The position numbers and the translations under genes were made by a program. From Pithys albifrons albifrons (lineage: Eukaryota > Chordata > Aves > Passeriformes > Thamnophilidae): a DNA stretch of 64,000 nucleotides. Position 1 is the stretch's first letter. Every line of letters begins with the position of its first letter. The stretch is taken from contig NC_092468.1 of NCBI RefSeq assembly GCF_047495875.1, positions 1,308,845 through 1,372,844 on the forward strand, read 5' to 3'. The notes below the pieces were generated by a model that was given only the letters and a program-made list of their open reading frames with translations, had not been told where the DNA came from and did no database searches. Shown one piece after another: positions 23,797-35,393 of this stretch.

Positions 23797-23906
23797 GCCT
23801 ACGGCCATACCACCCTGAGAACGCCTGATCTCGGAAGCTAAGCAGGGTCGGGCCCGGTTAGTACTTGGATGGGAGACCGCCTGGGAATACCGGCTGCTGT
23901 AGGCTT
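23797..23906 (+). rRNA. RNA5S: 5S rRNA variant with 10-nt deletion (copy 21)
   Basis: CGCCTGATCTCGG junction and G108C; next copy 1,219 bp on. Confidence 0.85.
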
Positions 23907-24204
23907 TTGCACCCGTCGGCTGCCCGACTCTCCCTCCTGTTTGGGTTGCTGCCTTTTTCCATGAGCTGGGAACGGGGGTGTCCCTCCTTTTGGCGGCTGC
24001 TGCTTATTTCGACTGGACAGGAGCGAGGGGCGCTGCCCGTGTTTTGGTGGGCGTGGCCTCGGCGGGCCGGGAGCGTGCGTGTGGCCACTTGTGGGCTCGG
24101 GTGTTTGTGCCCCCTGTGCACCTGCCTTGTTTTCCTTGGGCGAGCAGTGGTGTTTTGGCAGGGCTGGAGCGTGCTGTCCGTCGGGGACAGTCGGGCTGCG
24201 AGGT

Positions 24205-24311
24205 GCCTACGGCCATGGGCCCCTGAGAAGAGCAGGTGTGAGAGTGTGATGTGGGAAGCTGTGCAGGCTGGATGGGACAGCGGCCGGGCATAGCGGGGGC
24301 TGTCGGGTTTT
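24205..24311 (+). pseudogene. 5S relic, short form
   Basis: Short form, GCCTACGG start. Confidence 0.85.
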
Positions 24312-25015
24312 GCGTGAGTGGTGCGGGGGAATATCCCTTGTGTGGGCAGGGCTGCCTTTGTGGTGGAGCAGGAGGCAGGGGCGCCGAGTGCGCTTTGGTG
24401 TGCGTTGTGGTGGCAGGCGGGGAGCGTGTGTGTGACCACTTCGAGGTCCATGGACAGGTGTGTGTGTGCGTGGGGCTTCCTTGGGGTCCTGAGACAGGCG
24501 TTTGGGTGTGTGTGGCTGTCTTTGGGTCCGGGCACAGGCGTTTGGGTGTGTGTGACTACCTTGGGGGTCCGCGCCGAGGTGTCTGGGCCTCTGTGGCACC
24601 TTGGAGGTCCGGGGCAAGGCGTTTGGGTGCGTGGTGCTGCCTTGGGGATCTGGGACATTCGTCTGGGTGCATGGGGCGGTCTTGGGGCACCGGGGTCAGG
24701 CGTTTGAGTGCATGTGGCCGCCTTGGGGCTCCGGGGCCAGGCGTTTGAGTGCATGTGGCTGCCTTGGGGCTCCGGGGTCAGGCGTTTGAGTGCATGTGGC
24801 CGCCTTGGGGCTCCGGGGCCAGGCGTTTGGGTGCGTATGACCTCCTTGGGGGTCTGGGGACAGGGTTTTACTTTGTGTAGGTGCCATGTGGGTCCGGGCA
24901 TAGGCGCTTGGGTGCGTGGGACTGGCATGGATTTGTGTTGGCCGAGTAAGGACATTTTGTGAGGGCGAGCGAGTGGTGTCACCGCCACAAGAGAGGCACT
25001 GTGGCACTAGCCAGT

Positions 25016-25135
25016 GCCTACGGCCATACCACCCTGAGAACGCCCGATCTCGTCTGATCTCGGAAGCTAAGCAGGGTCGGGCCCGGTTAGTACTTGGATG
25101 GGAGACCGCCTGGGAATACCGGGTGCTGTAGGCTT
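25016..25135 (+). rRNA. RNA5S: 5S ribosomal RNA (copy 22)
   Basis: Consensus; L-type flank; next copy 839 bp on. Confidence 0.97.
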
Positions 25136-25433
25136 TTGCACCCGTCGGCTGCCCGACTCTCCCTCCTGTTTGGGTTGCTGCCTTTTTCCATGAGCTGGGC
25201 ACCGGGGTGTCCCTTCTGTTGGCGGCTGCTGCTTATTTCGACTGGACAGGAGCGAGGGGCGCTGCCCGTATTTTGGTGGGCGTGGCCTCGGCGGGCCGGG
25301 AGCGTGCGTGTGGCCACTTGTGGGCTCGGGTGTTTGTGCCCCCTGTGCACCTGCCTTGTTTTCCTTGGGCGAGCAGTGGTGTTTTGGCAGGGCTGGAGCG
25401 TGCTGTCCGTCGGGGACAGTGGGGCTGCCTGGT

Positions 25434-25558
25434 GCCTATGGCCATGGCCCCCTGAGAAGAGCAGGTGTGAGAGTGTGATGTGGGAAGCTGTGCAGGGTGG
25501 AGCCCGGTTAGTACTTGGATGGGACAGCGGCCGGGCATTGCGGGTGCTGTCGGTTTTT
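25434..25558 (+). pseudogene. 5S relic, long form
   Basis: Long form at +418 of copy 22. Confidence 0.85.
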
Positions 25559-25854
25559 GCGTGAGTGGTGCGGGCGAGCGTCCCTTGTGTGGGCAGGGCT
25601 GCCTTTGGGGTGGGGCAGGAGGCAGGGGCGCTTTGGTGCGCTTGGTATGTGCGCAGGGTGGTTTGCGGGGAGCGTGTGTGTGTCCACTTCGGGGTCCGTG
25701 GACAGGTGTTTGTGTGTGTGGGGCTGCCTTGGGGGTCCTGAGACAGGCGTTTGCGTGGGGCTAGCGTGGGTGTTTGTCGAATGAGCAGCCGCGTTTTTTG
25801 AGGGCGTGCGAGTGGTGTGCGCGGCATAAGAGAGGCGCTGTGGGGCTGGCTGGT

Positions 25855-25974
25855 GCCTACGGCCATACCACCCTGAGAACGCCCGATCTCGTCTGATCTC
25901 GGAAGCTAAGCAGGGTCGGGCCCGGTTAGTACTTGGATGGGAGACCGCCTGGGAATACCGGGTGCTGTAGGCTT
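25855..25974 (+). rRNA. RNA5S: 5S ribosomal RNA (copy 23)
   Basis: Consensus; S-type flank; next copy 1,394 bp on. Confidence 0.97.
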
Positions 25975-26272
25975 TTGCACCCGTCGGCTGCCCGACTCTC
26001 CCTCCTGTTTGGGTTGCTGCCTTTTTCCATGAGCTGGGAACGGGGGTGTCCCTCCTTTTGGCGGCTGCTGCTTATTTCGACTGGACGGGAGCGAGGGGCG
26101 CTGCCCGTGTTTTGGTGGGCGTGGCCTCGGCGGGCCGGGAGCGTGCGTGTGGCCACTTGTGGGCTCGGGTGTTTGTGCCCCCTGTGCACCTGCCTTGTTT
26201 TCCTTGGGCGAGCAGTGGTGTTTTGGCAGGGCTGGAGCGTGCTGTCCGTCGGGGACAGTCGGGCTGCGAGGT

Positions 26273-26379
26273 GCCTACGGCCATGGGCCCCTGAGAAGAG
26301 CAGGTGTGAGAGTGTGATGTGGGAAGCTGTGCAGGGTGGATGGGACAGCGGCCGGGCATAGCGGGGGCTGTCGGGTTTT
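26273..26379 (+). pseudogene. 5S relic, short form
   Basis: Short form; reads GCAGGGTGGATGGG rather than GCAGGCTGGATGGG. Confidence 0.85.
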
Positions 26380-27248
26380 GCGTGAGTGGTGCGGGGGAAT
26401 ATCCCTTGTGTGGGCAGGGCTGCCTTTGTGGTGGAGCAGGAGGCAGGGGCGCCGAGTGCGCTTTGGTGTGCATGGTGGTGGCAGGCGGGGAGCGTGTGTG
26501 TGACCACTTCGAGGTCCATGGACAGGTGTGTGTGTGCGTGGGGCTTCCTTGGGGTCCTGAGACAGGCGTTTGGGTGTGTGTGGCTGTCTTTGGGGTCCGG
26601 GCACAGGCGTTTGGGTGTGTGTGACTACCTTGGGGGTCCGTGCAGAGGTGTTTGGGCCTCTGTGGCACCTTGGAGGTCAGGGGCAAGGCGTTTGGGTGCG
26701 TGGTGCTGCCTTGGGGGTCTGGGACATTCGTCTGGGTGCGTGGGATGGTCTTGGGGCACCGGGGTCAGGCGTTTGAGTGCATGTGGCCGCCTTGGGGCTC
26801 CGGGGTCAGGCGTTTGAGTGCATGTGGCCGCATTGGGGCTCCGGGGTCAGACGTTTGAGTGCATGTGGCCGCATTGGGGCTCCGGGGCCAGGCGTTTGAG
26901 TGCATGTGGCCGCCTTGGAGCACCGGGGTCAGACGTTTGAGTGCATGTGGCCGCATTGGGGCTCCGGGGCCAGGCGTTTGAGTGCATGTGGCCACCTTGG
27001 GGCTCCGGGGTCAGGCGTTTGAGTGCATGTGGCCGCCTTGGGGCTCCGGGGCCAGGCGTTTGGGTGCGTATGACCTCCTTGGGGGTCTGGGGACAGGGTT
27101 TTACTTTGTGTAGGTGCCATGTGGGTCCGGGCATAGGCGCTTGGGTGCGTGGGACTGGCATGGATTTGTGTTGGCCGAGTAAGGACATTTTGTGAGGGCG
27201 AGCGAGTGGTGTCACCACCACAAGAGAGGCACTGTGGCACTAGCCAGT

Positions 27249-27358
27249 GCCTACGGCCATACCACCCTGAGAACGCCTGATCTCGGAAGCTAAGCAGGGT
27301 CGGGCCCGGTTAGTACTTGGATGGGAGACCGCCTGGGAATACCGGCTGCTGTAGGCTT
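27249..27358 (+). rRNA. RNA5S: 5S rRNA variant with 10-nt deletion (copy 24)
   Basis: CGCCTGATCTCGG junction and G108C. The flank reads GTCACCACCACAAG instead of GTCACCGCCACAAG. Next copy 1,219 bp on. Confidence 0.85.
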
Positions 27359-27656
27359 TTGCACCCGTCGGCTGCCCGACTCTCCCTCCTGTTTGGGTTG
27401 CTGCCTTTTTCCATGAGCTGGGAACGGGGGTGTCCCTCCTTTTGGCGGCTGCTGCTTATTTCGACTGGACGGGAGCGAGGGGCGCTGCCCGTGTTTTGGT
27501 GGGCGTGGCCTCGGCGGGCCGGGAGCGTGCGTGTGGCCACTTGTGGGCTCGGGTGTTTGTGCCCCCTGTGCACCTGCCTTGTTTTCCTTGGGCGAGCAGT
27601 GGTGTTTTGGCAGGGCTGGAGCGTGCTGTCCGTCGGGGACAGTCGGGCTGCGAGGT

Positions 27657-27763
27657 GCCTACGGCCATGGGCCCCTGAGAAGAGCAGGTGTGAGAGTGTG
27701 ATGTGGGAAGCTGTGCAGGCTGGATGGGACAGCGGCCGGGCATAGCGGGGGCTGTCGGGTTTT
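27657..27763 (+). pseudogene. 5S relic, short form
   Basis: Short form, GCCTACGG start. Confidence 0.85.
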
Positions 27764-28467
27764 GCGTGAGTGGTGCGGGGGAATATCCCTTGTGTGGGCA
27801 GGGCTGCCTTTGTGGTGGAGCAGGAGGCAGGGGCGCCGAGTGCGCTTTGGTGTGCGTGGTGGTGGCAGGCGGGGAGCGTGTGTGTGTCCACTTCGAGGTC
27901 CATGGACAGGTGTGTGTGTGCGTGGGGCTTCCTTGGGGTCCTGAGACAGGCGTTTGGGTGTGTGTGGCTGTCTTTGGGTCCGGGCACAGGCGTTTGGGTG
28001 TGTGTGACTACCTTGGGGGTCCGCGCAGAGGTGTCTGGGCCTCTGTGGCACCTTGGAGGTCCGGGGCAAGGCGTTTGGGTGCGTGGTGCTGCCTTGGGGA
28101 TCTGGGACATTCGTCTGGGTGCATGGGGCGGTCTTGGGGCACCGGGGTCAGGCGTTTGAGTGCATGTGGCCGCCTTGGGGCTCCGGGGTCAGGCGTTTGA
28201 GTGCATGTGGCTGCCTTGGGGCTCCGGGGTCAGGCGTTTGAGTGCATGTGGCCGCCTTGGGGCTCCGGGGCCAGGCGTTTGGGTGCGTATGACCTCCTTG
28301 GGGGTCTGGGGACAGGGTTTTACTTTGTGTAGGTGCCATGTGGGTCCGGGCATAGGCGCTTGGGTGCGTGGGACTGGCATGGATTTGTGTTGGCCCAGTA
28401 AGGACATTTTGTGAGGGCGAGCGAGTGGTGTCACCGCCACAAGAGAGGCACTGTGGCACTAGCCAGT

Positions 28468-28587
28468 GCCTACGGCCATACCACCCTGAGAACGCCCGAT
28501 CTCGTCTGATCTCGGAAGCTAAGCAGGGTCGGGCCCGGTTAGTACTTGGATGGGAGACCGCCTGGGAATACCGGGTGCTGTAGGCTT
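28468..28587 (+). rRNA. RNA5S: 5S ribosomal RNA (copy 25)
   Basis: Consensus; L-type flank; next copy 839 bp on. It sits where copy 19 does in the 6,781-bp block but lacks G108C. Confidence 0.97.
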
Positions 28588-28885
28588 TTGCACCCGTCGG
28601 CTGCCCGACTCTCCCTCCTGTTTGGGTTGCTGCCTTTTTCCATGAGCTGGGCACCGGGGTGTCCCTTCTGTTGGCGGCTGCTGCTTATTTCGACTGGACA
28701 GGAGCGAGGGGCGCTGCCCGTATTTTGGTGGGCGTGGCCTCGGCGGGCCGGGAGCGTGCGTGTGGCGACTTGTGGGCTCGGGTGTTTGTGCCCCCTGTGC
28801 ACCTGCCTTGTTTTCCTTGGGCGAGCAGTGGTGTTTTGGCAGGGCTGGAGCGTGCTGTCCGTCGGGGACAGTGGGGCTGCCTGGT

Positions 28886-29010
28886 GCCTATGGCCATGGC
28901 CCCCTGAGAAGAGCAGGTGTGAGAGTGTGATGTGGGAAGCTGTGCAGGGTGGAGCCCGGTTAGTACTTGGATGGGACAGCGGCCGGGCATTGCGGGTGCT
29001 GTCGGTTTTT
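28886..29010 (+). pseudogene. 5S relic, long form
   Basis: Long form at +418 of copy 25. Confidence 0.85.
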
Positions 29011-29306
29011 GCGTGAGTGGTGCGGGCGAGCGTCCCTTGTGTGGGCAGGGCTGCCTTTGGGGTGGGGCAGGAGGCAGGGGCGCTTTGGTGCGCTTGGTAT
29101 GTGCGCAGGGTGGTTTGCGGGGAGCGTGTGTGTGTCCACTTCGGGGTCCGTGGACAGGTGTTTGTGTGTGTGGGGCTGCCTTGGGGGTCCTGAGACAGGC
29201 GTTTGCGTGGGGCTAGCGTGGGTGTTTGTCGAATGAGCAGCCGCGTTTTTTGAGGGCGTGCGAGTGGTGTGCGCGGCATAAGAGAGGCGCTGTGGGGCTG
29301 GCTGGT

Positions 29307-29426
29307 GCCTACGGCCATACCACCCTGAGAACGCCCGATCTCGTCTGATCTCGGAAGCTAAGCAGGGTCGGGCCCGGTTAGTACTTGGATGGGAGACCGC
29401 CTGGGAATACCGGGTGCTGTAGGCTT
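29307..29426 (+). rRNA. RNA5S: 5S ribosomal RNA (copy 26)
   Basis: Consensus; S-type flank; next copy 1,271 bp on. Confidence 0.97.
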
Positions 29427-29724
29427 TTGCACCCGTCGGCTGCCCGACTCTCCCTCCTGTTTGGGTTGCTGCCTTTTTCCATGAGCTGGGAACGGGGGTG
29501 TCCCTCCTTTTGGCGGCTGCTGCTTATTTCGACTGGACGGGAGCGAGGGGCGCTGCCCGTGTTTTGGTGGGCGTGGCCTCGGCGGGCCGGGAGCGTGCGT
29601 GTGGCCACTTGTGGGCTCGGGTGTTTGTGCCCCCTGTGCACCTGCCTTGTTTTCCTTGGGCGAGCAGTGGTGTTTTGGCAGGGCTGGAGCGTGCTGTCCG
29701 TCGGGGACAGTCGGGCTGCGAGGT

Positions 29725-29831
29725 GCCTACGGCCATGGGCCCCTGAGAAGAGCAGGTGTGAGAGTGTGATGTGGGAAGCTGTGCAGGCTGGATGGGACAG
29801 CGGCCGGGCATAGCGGGGGCTGTCGGGTTTT
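29725..29831 (+). pseudogene. 5S relic, short form
   Basis: Short form, GCCTACGG start. Confidence 0.85.
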
Positions 29832-30577
29832 GCGTGAGTGGTGCGGGGGAATATCCCTTGTGTGGGCAGGGCTGCCTTTGTGGTGGAGCAGGAGGCAGGG
29901 GCGCCGAGTGCGCTTTGGTGTGCATGGTGGTGGCAGGCGGGGAGCGTGTGTGTGACCACTTCGAGGTCCATGGACAGGTGTGTGTGTGCGTGGGGCTTCC
30001 TTGGGGTCCTGAGACAGGCGTTTGGGTGTGTGTGGCTGTCTTTGGGGTCCGGGCACAGGCGTTTGGGTGTGTGTGACTACCTTGGGGGTCCGTGCAGAGG
30101 TGTTTGGGCCTCTGTGGCACCTTGGAGGTCAGGGGCAAGGCGTTTGGGTGCGTGGTGCTGCCTTGGGGGTCTGGGACATTCGTCTGGGTGCGTGGGACGG
30201 TCTTGGGGCACCGGGGCCAGGCGTTTGAGTGCATGTGGCCGCCTTGGAGCACCGGGGTCAGACGTTTGAGTGCATGTGGCCGCATTGGGGCTCCGGGGCC
30301 AGGCGTTTGAGTGCATGTGGCCACCTTGGGGCTCCGGGGTCAGGCGTTTGAGTGCATGTGGCCGCCTTGGGGCTCCGGGGCCAGGCGTTTGGGTGCGTAT
30401 GACCTCCTTGGGGGTCTGGGGACAGGGTTTTACTTTGTGTAGGTGCCATGTGGGTCCGGGCATAGGCGCTTGGGTGCGTGGGACTGGCATGGATTTGTGT
30501 TGGCCCAGTAAGGACATTTTGTGAGGGCGAGCGAGTGGTGTCACCGCCACAAGAGAGGCACTGTGGCACTAGCCAGT

Positions 30578-30687
30578 GCCTACGGCCATACCACCCTGAG
30601 AACGCCTGATCTCGGAAGCTAAGCAGGGTCGGGCCCGGTTAGTACTTGGATGGGAGACCGCCTGGGAATACCGGCTGCTGTAGGCTT
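30578..30687 (+). rRNA. RNA5S: 5S rRNA variant with 10-nt deletion (copy 27)
   Basis: Last of the six deletion copies; CGCCTGATCTCGG junction and G108C. Next copy 1,219 bp on. Confidence 0.85.
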
Positions 30688-30985
30688 TTGCACCCGTCGG
30701 CTGCCCGACTCTCCCTCCTGTTTGGGTTGCTGCCTTTTTCCATGAGCTGGGAACGGGGGTGTCCCTCCTTTTGGCGGCTGCTGCTTATTTCGACTGGACG
30801 GGAGCGAGGGGCGCTGCCCGTGTTTTGGTGGGCGTGGCCTCGGCGGGCCGGGAGCGTGCGTGTGGCCACTTGTGGGCTCGGGTGTTTGTGCCCCCTGTGC
30901 ACCTGCCTTGTTTTCCTTGGGCGAGCAGTGGTGTTTTGGCAGGGCTGGAGCGTGCTGTCCGTCGGGGACAGTCGGGCTGCGAGGT

Positions 30986-31092
30986 GCCTACGGCCATGGG
31001 CCCCTGAGAAGAGCAGGTGTGAGAGTGTGATGTGGGAAGCTGTGCAGGCTGGATGGGACAGCGGCCGGGCATAGCGGGGGCTGTCGGGTTTT
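30986..31092 (+). pseudogene. 5S relic, short form
   Basis: Short form, GCCTACGG start. Confidence 0.85.
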
Positions 31093-31796
31093 GCGTGAGT
31101 GGTGCGGGGGAATATCCCTTGTGTGGGCAGGGCTGCCTTTGTGGTGGAGCAGGAGGCAGGGGCGCCGAGTGCGCTTTGGTGTGCGTGGTGGTGGCAGGCG
31201 GGGAGCGTGTGTGTGACCACTTCGAGGTCCATGGACAGGTGTGTGTGTGTGTGGGGCTTCCTTGGGGTCCTGAGACAGGCGTTTGGGTGTGTGTGGCTGT
31301 CTTTGGGTCCGGGCACAGGCGTTTGGGTGTGTGTGACTACCTTGGGGGTCCGCGCCGAGGTGTCTGGGCCTCTGTGGCACCTTGGAGGTCCGGGGCAAGG
31401 CGTTTGGGTGCGTGGTGCTGCCTTGGGGATCTGGGACATTCGTCTGGGTGCATGGGGCGGTCTTGGGGCACCGGGGTCAGGCGTTTGAGTGCATGTGGCC
31501 GCCTTGGGGCTCCGGGGCCAGGCGTTTGAGTGCATGTGGCTGCCTTGGGGCTCCGGGGTCAGGCGTTTGAGTGCATGTGGCCGCCTTGGGGCTCCGGGGC
31601 CAGGCGTTTGGGTGCGTATGACCTCCTTGGGGGTCTGGGGACAGGGTTTTACTTTGTGTAGGTGCCATGTGGGTCCGGGCATAGGCGCTTGGGTGCGTGG
31701 GACTGGCATGGATTTGTGTTGGCCCAGTAAGGACATTTTGTGAGGGCGAGCGAGTGGTGTCACCGCCACAAGAGAGGCACTGTGGCACTAGCCAGT

Positions 31797-31916
31797 GCCT
31801 ACGGCCATACCACCCTGAGAACGCCCGATCTCGTCTGATCTCGGAAGCTAAGCAGGGTCGGGCCCGGTTAGTACTTGGATGGGAGACCGCCTGGGAATAC
31901 CGGGTGCTGTAGGCTT
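31797..31916 (+). rRNA. RNA5S: 5S ribosomal RNA (copy 28)
   Basis: Consensus; L-type flank; next copy 839 bp on. Confidence 0.97.
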
Positions 31917-32214
31917 TTGCACCCGTCGGCTGCCCGACTCTCCCTCCTGTTTGGGTTGCTGCCTTTTTCCATGAGCTGGGCACCGGGGTGTCCCTTCTGT
32001 TGGCGGCTGCTGCTTATTTCGACTGGACAGGAGCGAGGGGCGCTGCCCGTATTTTGGTGGGCGTGGCCTCGGCGGGCCGGGAGCGTGCGTGTGGCCACTT
32101 GTGGGCTCGGGTGTTTGTGCCCCCTGTGCACCTGCCTTGTTTTCCTTGGGCGAGCAGTGGTGTTTTGGCAGGGCTGGAGCGTGCTGTCCGTCGGGGACAG
32201 TGGGGCTGCCTGGT

Positions 32215-32339
32215 GCCTATGGCCATGGCCCCCTGAGAAGAGCAGGTGTGAGAGTGTGATGTGGGAAGCTGTGCAGGGTGGAGCCCGGTTAGTACTTGGA
32301 TGGGACAGCGGCCGGGCATTGCGGGTGCTGTCGGTTTTT
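32215..32339 (+). pseudogene. 5S relic, long form
   Basis: Long form at +418 of copy 28. Confidence 0.85.
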
Positions 32340-32635
32340 GCGTGAGTGGTGCGGGCGAGCGTCCCTTGTGTGGGCAGGGCTGCCTTTGGGGTGGGGCAGG
32401 AGGCAGGGGCGCTTTGGTGCGCTTGGTATGTGCGCAGGGTGGTTTGCGGGGAGCGTGTGTGTGTCCACTTCGGGGTCCGTGGACAGGTGTTTGTGTGTGT
32501 GGGGCTGCCTTGGGGGTCCTGAGACAGGCGTTTGCGTGGGGCTAGCGTGGGTGTTTGTCGAATGAGCAGCCGCGTTTTTTGAGGGCGTGCGAGTGGTGTG
32601 CGCGGCATAAGAGAGGCGCTGTGGGGCTGGCTGGT

Positions 32636-32755
32636 GCCTACGGCCATACCACCCTGAGAACGCCCGATCTCGTCTGATCTCGGAAGCTAAGCAGGGTCGG
32701 GCCCGGTTAGTACTTGGATGGGAGACCGCCTGGGAATACCGGGTGCTGTAGGCTT
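32636..32755 (+). rRNA. RNA5S: 5S ribosomal RNA (copy 29)
   Basis: Consensus; S-type flank; next copy 1,394 bp on. Opens the 2,233-bp dimers (839 + 1,394): copies 29/30 at 32,636/34,030 are matched at +2,233 by 31/32. Confidence 0.97.
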
Positions 32756-33053
32756 TTGCACCCGTCGGCTGCCCGACTCTCCCTCCTGTTTGGGTTGCTG
32801 CCTTTTTCCATGAGCTGGGAACGGGGGTGTCCCTCCTTTTGGCGGCTGCTGCTTATTTCGACTGGACGGGAGCGAGGGGCGCTGCCCGTGTTTTGGTGGG
32901 CGTGGCCTCGGCGGGCCGGGAGCGTGCGTGTGGCCACTTGTGGGCTCGGGTGTTTGTGCCCCCTGTGCACCTGCCTTGTTTTCCTTGGGCGAGCAGTGGT
33001 GTTTTGGCAGGGCTGGAGCGTGCTGTCCGTCGGGGACAGTCGGGCTGCGAGGT

Positions 33054-33160
33054 GCCTACGGCCATGGGCCCCTGAGAAGAGCAGGTGTGAGAGTGTGATG
33101 TGGGAAGCTGTGCAGGCTGGATGGGACAGCGGCCGGGCATAGCGGGGGCTGTCGGGTTTT
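33054..33160 (+). pseudogene. 5S relic, short form
   Basis: Short form, GCCTACGG start. Confidence 0.85.
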
Positions 33161-34029
33161 GCGTGAGTGGTGCGGGGGAATATCCCTTGTGTGGGCAGGG
33201 CTGCCTTTGTGGTGGAGCAGGAGGCAGGGGCGCCGAGTGCGCTTTGGTGTGCATGGTGGTGGCAGGCGGGGAGCGTGTGTGTGACCACTTCGAGGTCCAT
33301 GGACAGGTGTGTGTGTGCGTGGGGCTTCCTTGGGGTCCTGAGACAGGCGTTTGGGTGTGTGTGGCTGTCTTTGGGGTCCGGGCACAGGCGTTTGGGTGTG
33401 TGTGACTACCTTGGGGGTCCGTGCAGAGGTGTTTGGGCCTCTGTGGCACCTTGGAGGTCAGGGGCAAGGCGTTTGGGTGCGTGGTGCTGCCTTGGGGGTC
33501 TGGGACATTCGTCTGGGTGCGTGGGATGGTCTTGGGGCACCGGGGTCAGGCGTTTGAGTGCATGTGGCCGCCTTGGGGCTCCGGGGTCAGGCGTTTGAGT
33601 GCATGTGGCCGCATTGGGGCTCCGGGGTCAGACGTTTGAGTGCATGTGGCCGCATTGGGGCTCCGGGGCCAGGCGTTTGAGTGCATGTGGCCGCCTTGGA
33701 GCACCGGGGTCAGACGTTTGAGTGCATGTGGCCGCATTGGGGCTCCGGGGCCAGGCGTTTGAGTGCATGTGGCCACCTTGGGGCTCCGGGGTCAGGCGTT
33801 TGAGTGCATGTGGCCGCCTTGGGGCTCCGGGGCCAGGCGTTTGGGTGCGTATGACCTCCTTGGGGGTCTGGGGACAGGGTTTTACTTTGTGTAGGTGCCA
33901 TGTGGGTCCGGGCATAGGCGCTTGGGTGCGTGGGACTGGCATGGATTTGTGTTGGCCCAGTAAGGACATTTTGTGAGGGCGAGCGAGTGGTGTCACCGCC
34001 ACAAGAGAGGCACTGTGGCACTAGCCAGT

Positions 34030-34149
34030 GCCTACGGCCATACCACCCTGAGAACGCCCGATCTCGTCTGATCTCGGAAGCTAAGCAGGGTCGGGCCCGG
34101 TTAGTACTTGGATGGGAGACCGCCTGGGAATACCGGGTGCTGTAGGCTT
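34030..34149 (+). rRNA. RNA5S: 5S ribosomal RNA (copy 30)
   Basis: Consensus; L-type flank; next copy 839 bp on. Confidence 0.97.
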
Positions 34150-34447
34150 TTGCACCCGTCGGCTGCCCGACTCTCCCTCCTGTTTGGGTTGCTGCCTTTT
34201 TCCATGAGCTGGGCACCGGGGTGTCCCTTCTGTTGGCGGCTGCTGCTTATTTCGACTGGACAGGAGCGAGGGGCGCTGCCCGTATTTTGGTGGGCGTGGC
34301 CTCGGCGGGCCGGGAGCGTGCGTGTGGCCACTTGTGGGCTCGGGTGTTTGTGCCCCCTGTGCACCTGCCTTGTTTTCCTTGGGCGAGCAGTGGTGTTTTG
34401 GCAGGGCTGGAGCGTGCTGTCCGTCGGGGACAGTGGGGCTGCCTGGT

Positions 34448-34572
34448 GCCTATGGCCATGGCCCCCTGAGAAGAGCAGGTGTGAGAGTGTGATGTGGGAA
34501 GCTGTGCAGGGTGGAGCCCGGTTAGTACTTGGATGGGACAGCGGCCGGGCATTGCGGGTGCTGTCGGTTTTT
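34448..34572 (+). pseudogene. 5S relic, long form
   Basis: Long form at +418 of copy 30. Confidence 0.85.
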
Positions 34573-34868
34573 GCGTGAGTGGTGCGGGCGAGCGTCCCTT
34601 GTGTGGGCAGGGCTGCCTTTGGGGTGGGGCAGGAGGCAGGGGCGCTTTGGTGCGCTTGGTATGTGCGCAGGGTGGTTTGCGGGGAGCGTGTGTGTGTCCA
34701 CTTCGGGGTCCGTGGACAGGTGTTTGTGTGTGTGGGGCTGCCTTGGGGGTCCTGAGACAGGCGTTTGCGTGGGGCTAGCGTGGGTGTTTGTCGAATGAGC
34801 AGCCGCGTTTTTTGAGGGCGTGCGAGTGGTGTGCGCGGCATAAGAGAGGCGCTGTGGGGCTGGCTGGT

Positions 34869-34988
34869 GCCTACGGCCATACCACCCTGAGAACGCCCGA
34901 TCTCGTCTGATCTCGGAAGCTAAGCAGGGTCGGGCCCGGTTAGTACTTGGATGGGAGACCGCCTGGGAATACCGGGTGCTGTAGGCTT
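34869..34988 (+). rRNA. RNA5S: 5S ribosomal RNA (copy 31)
   Basis: Consensus; S-type flank; next copy 1,394 bp on. Confidence 0.97.
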
Positions 34989-35286
34989 TTGCACCCGTCG
35001 GCTGCCCGACTCTCCCTCCTGTTTGGGTTGCTGCCTTTTTCCATGAGCTGGGAACGGGGGTGTCCCTCCTTTTGGCGGCTGCTGCTTATTTCGACTGGAC
35101 GGGAGCGAGGGGCGCTGCCCGTGTTTTGGTGGGCGTGGCCTCGGCGGGCCGGGAGCGTGCGTGTGGCCACTTGTGGGCTCGGGTGTTTGTGCCCCCTGTG
35201 CACCTGCCTTGTTTTCCTTGGGCGAGCAGTGGTGTTTTGGCAGGGCTGGAGCGTGCTGTCCGTCGGGGACAGTCGGGCTGCGAGGT

Positions 35287-35393
35287 GCCTACGGCCATGG
35301 GCCCCTGAGAAGAGCAGGTGTGAGAGTGTGATGTGGGAAGCTGTGCAGGGTGGATGGGACAGCGGCCGGGCATAGCGGGGGCTGTCGGGTTTT
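35287..35393 (+). pseudogene. 5S relic, short form
   Basis: Short form; GCAGGGTGGATGGG variant as at 26,273. Confidence 0.85.

Larger units (their letters stand above)
21687..34030 (+). repeat. 6,781-bp higher-order duplication of 5S units
   Basis: Copies 19-23 (21,687, 22,526, 23,797, 25,016, 25,855) recur at exactly +6,781 as copies 25-29 (28,468, 29,307, 30,578, 31,797, 32,636). Sequence is nearly identical, including the placement of deletion variants at copies 21 and 27. Copy 24 (27,249) also lines up by position with copy 30 but differs, since only copy 24 has the deletion. Confidence 0.85.
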
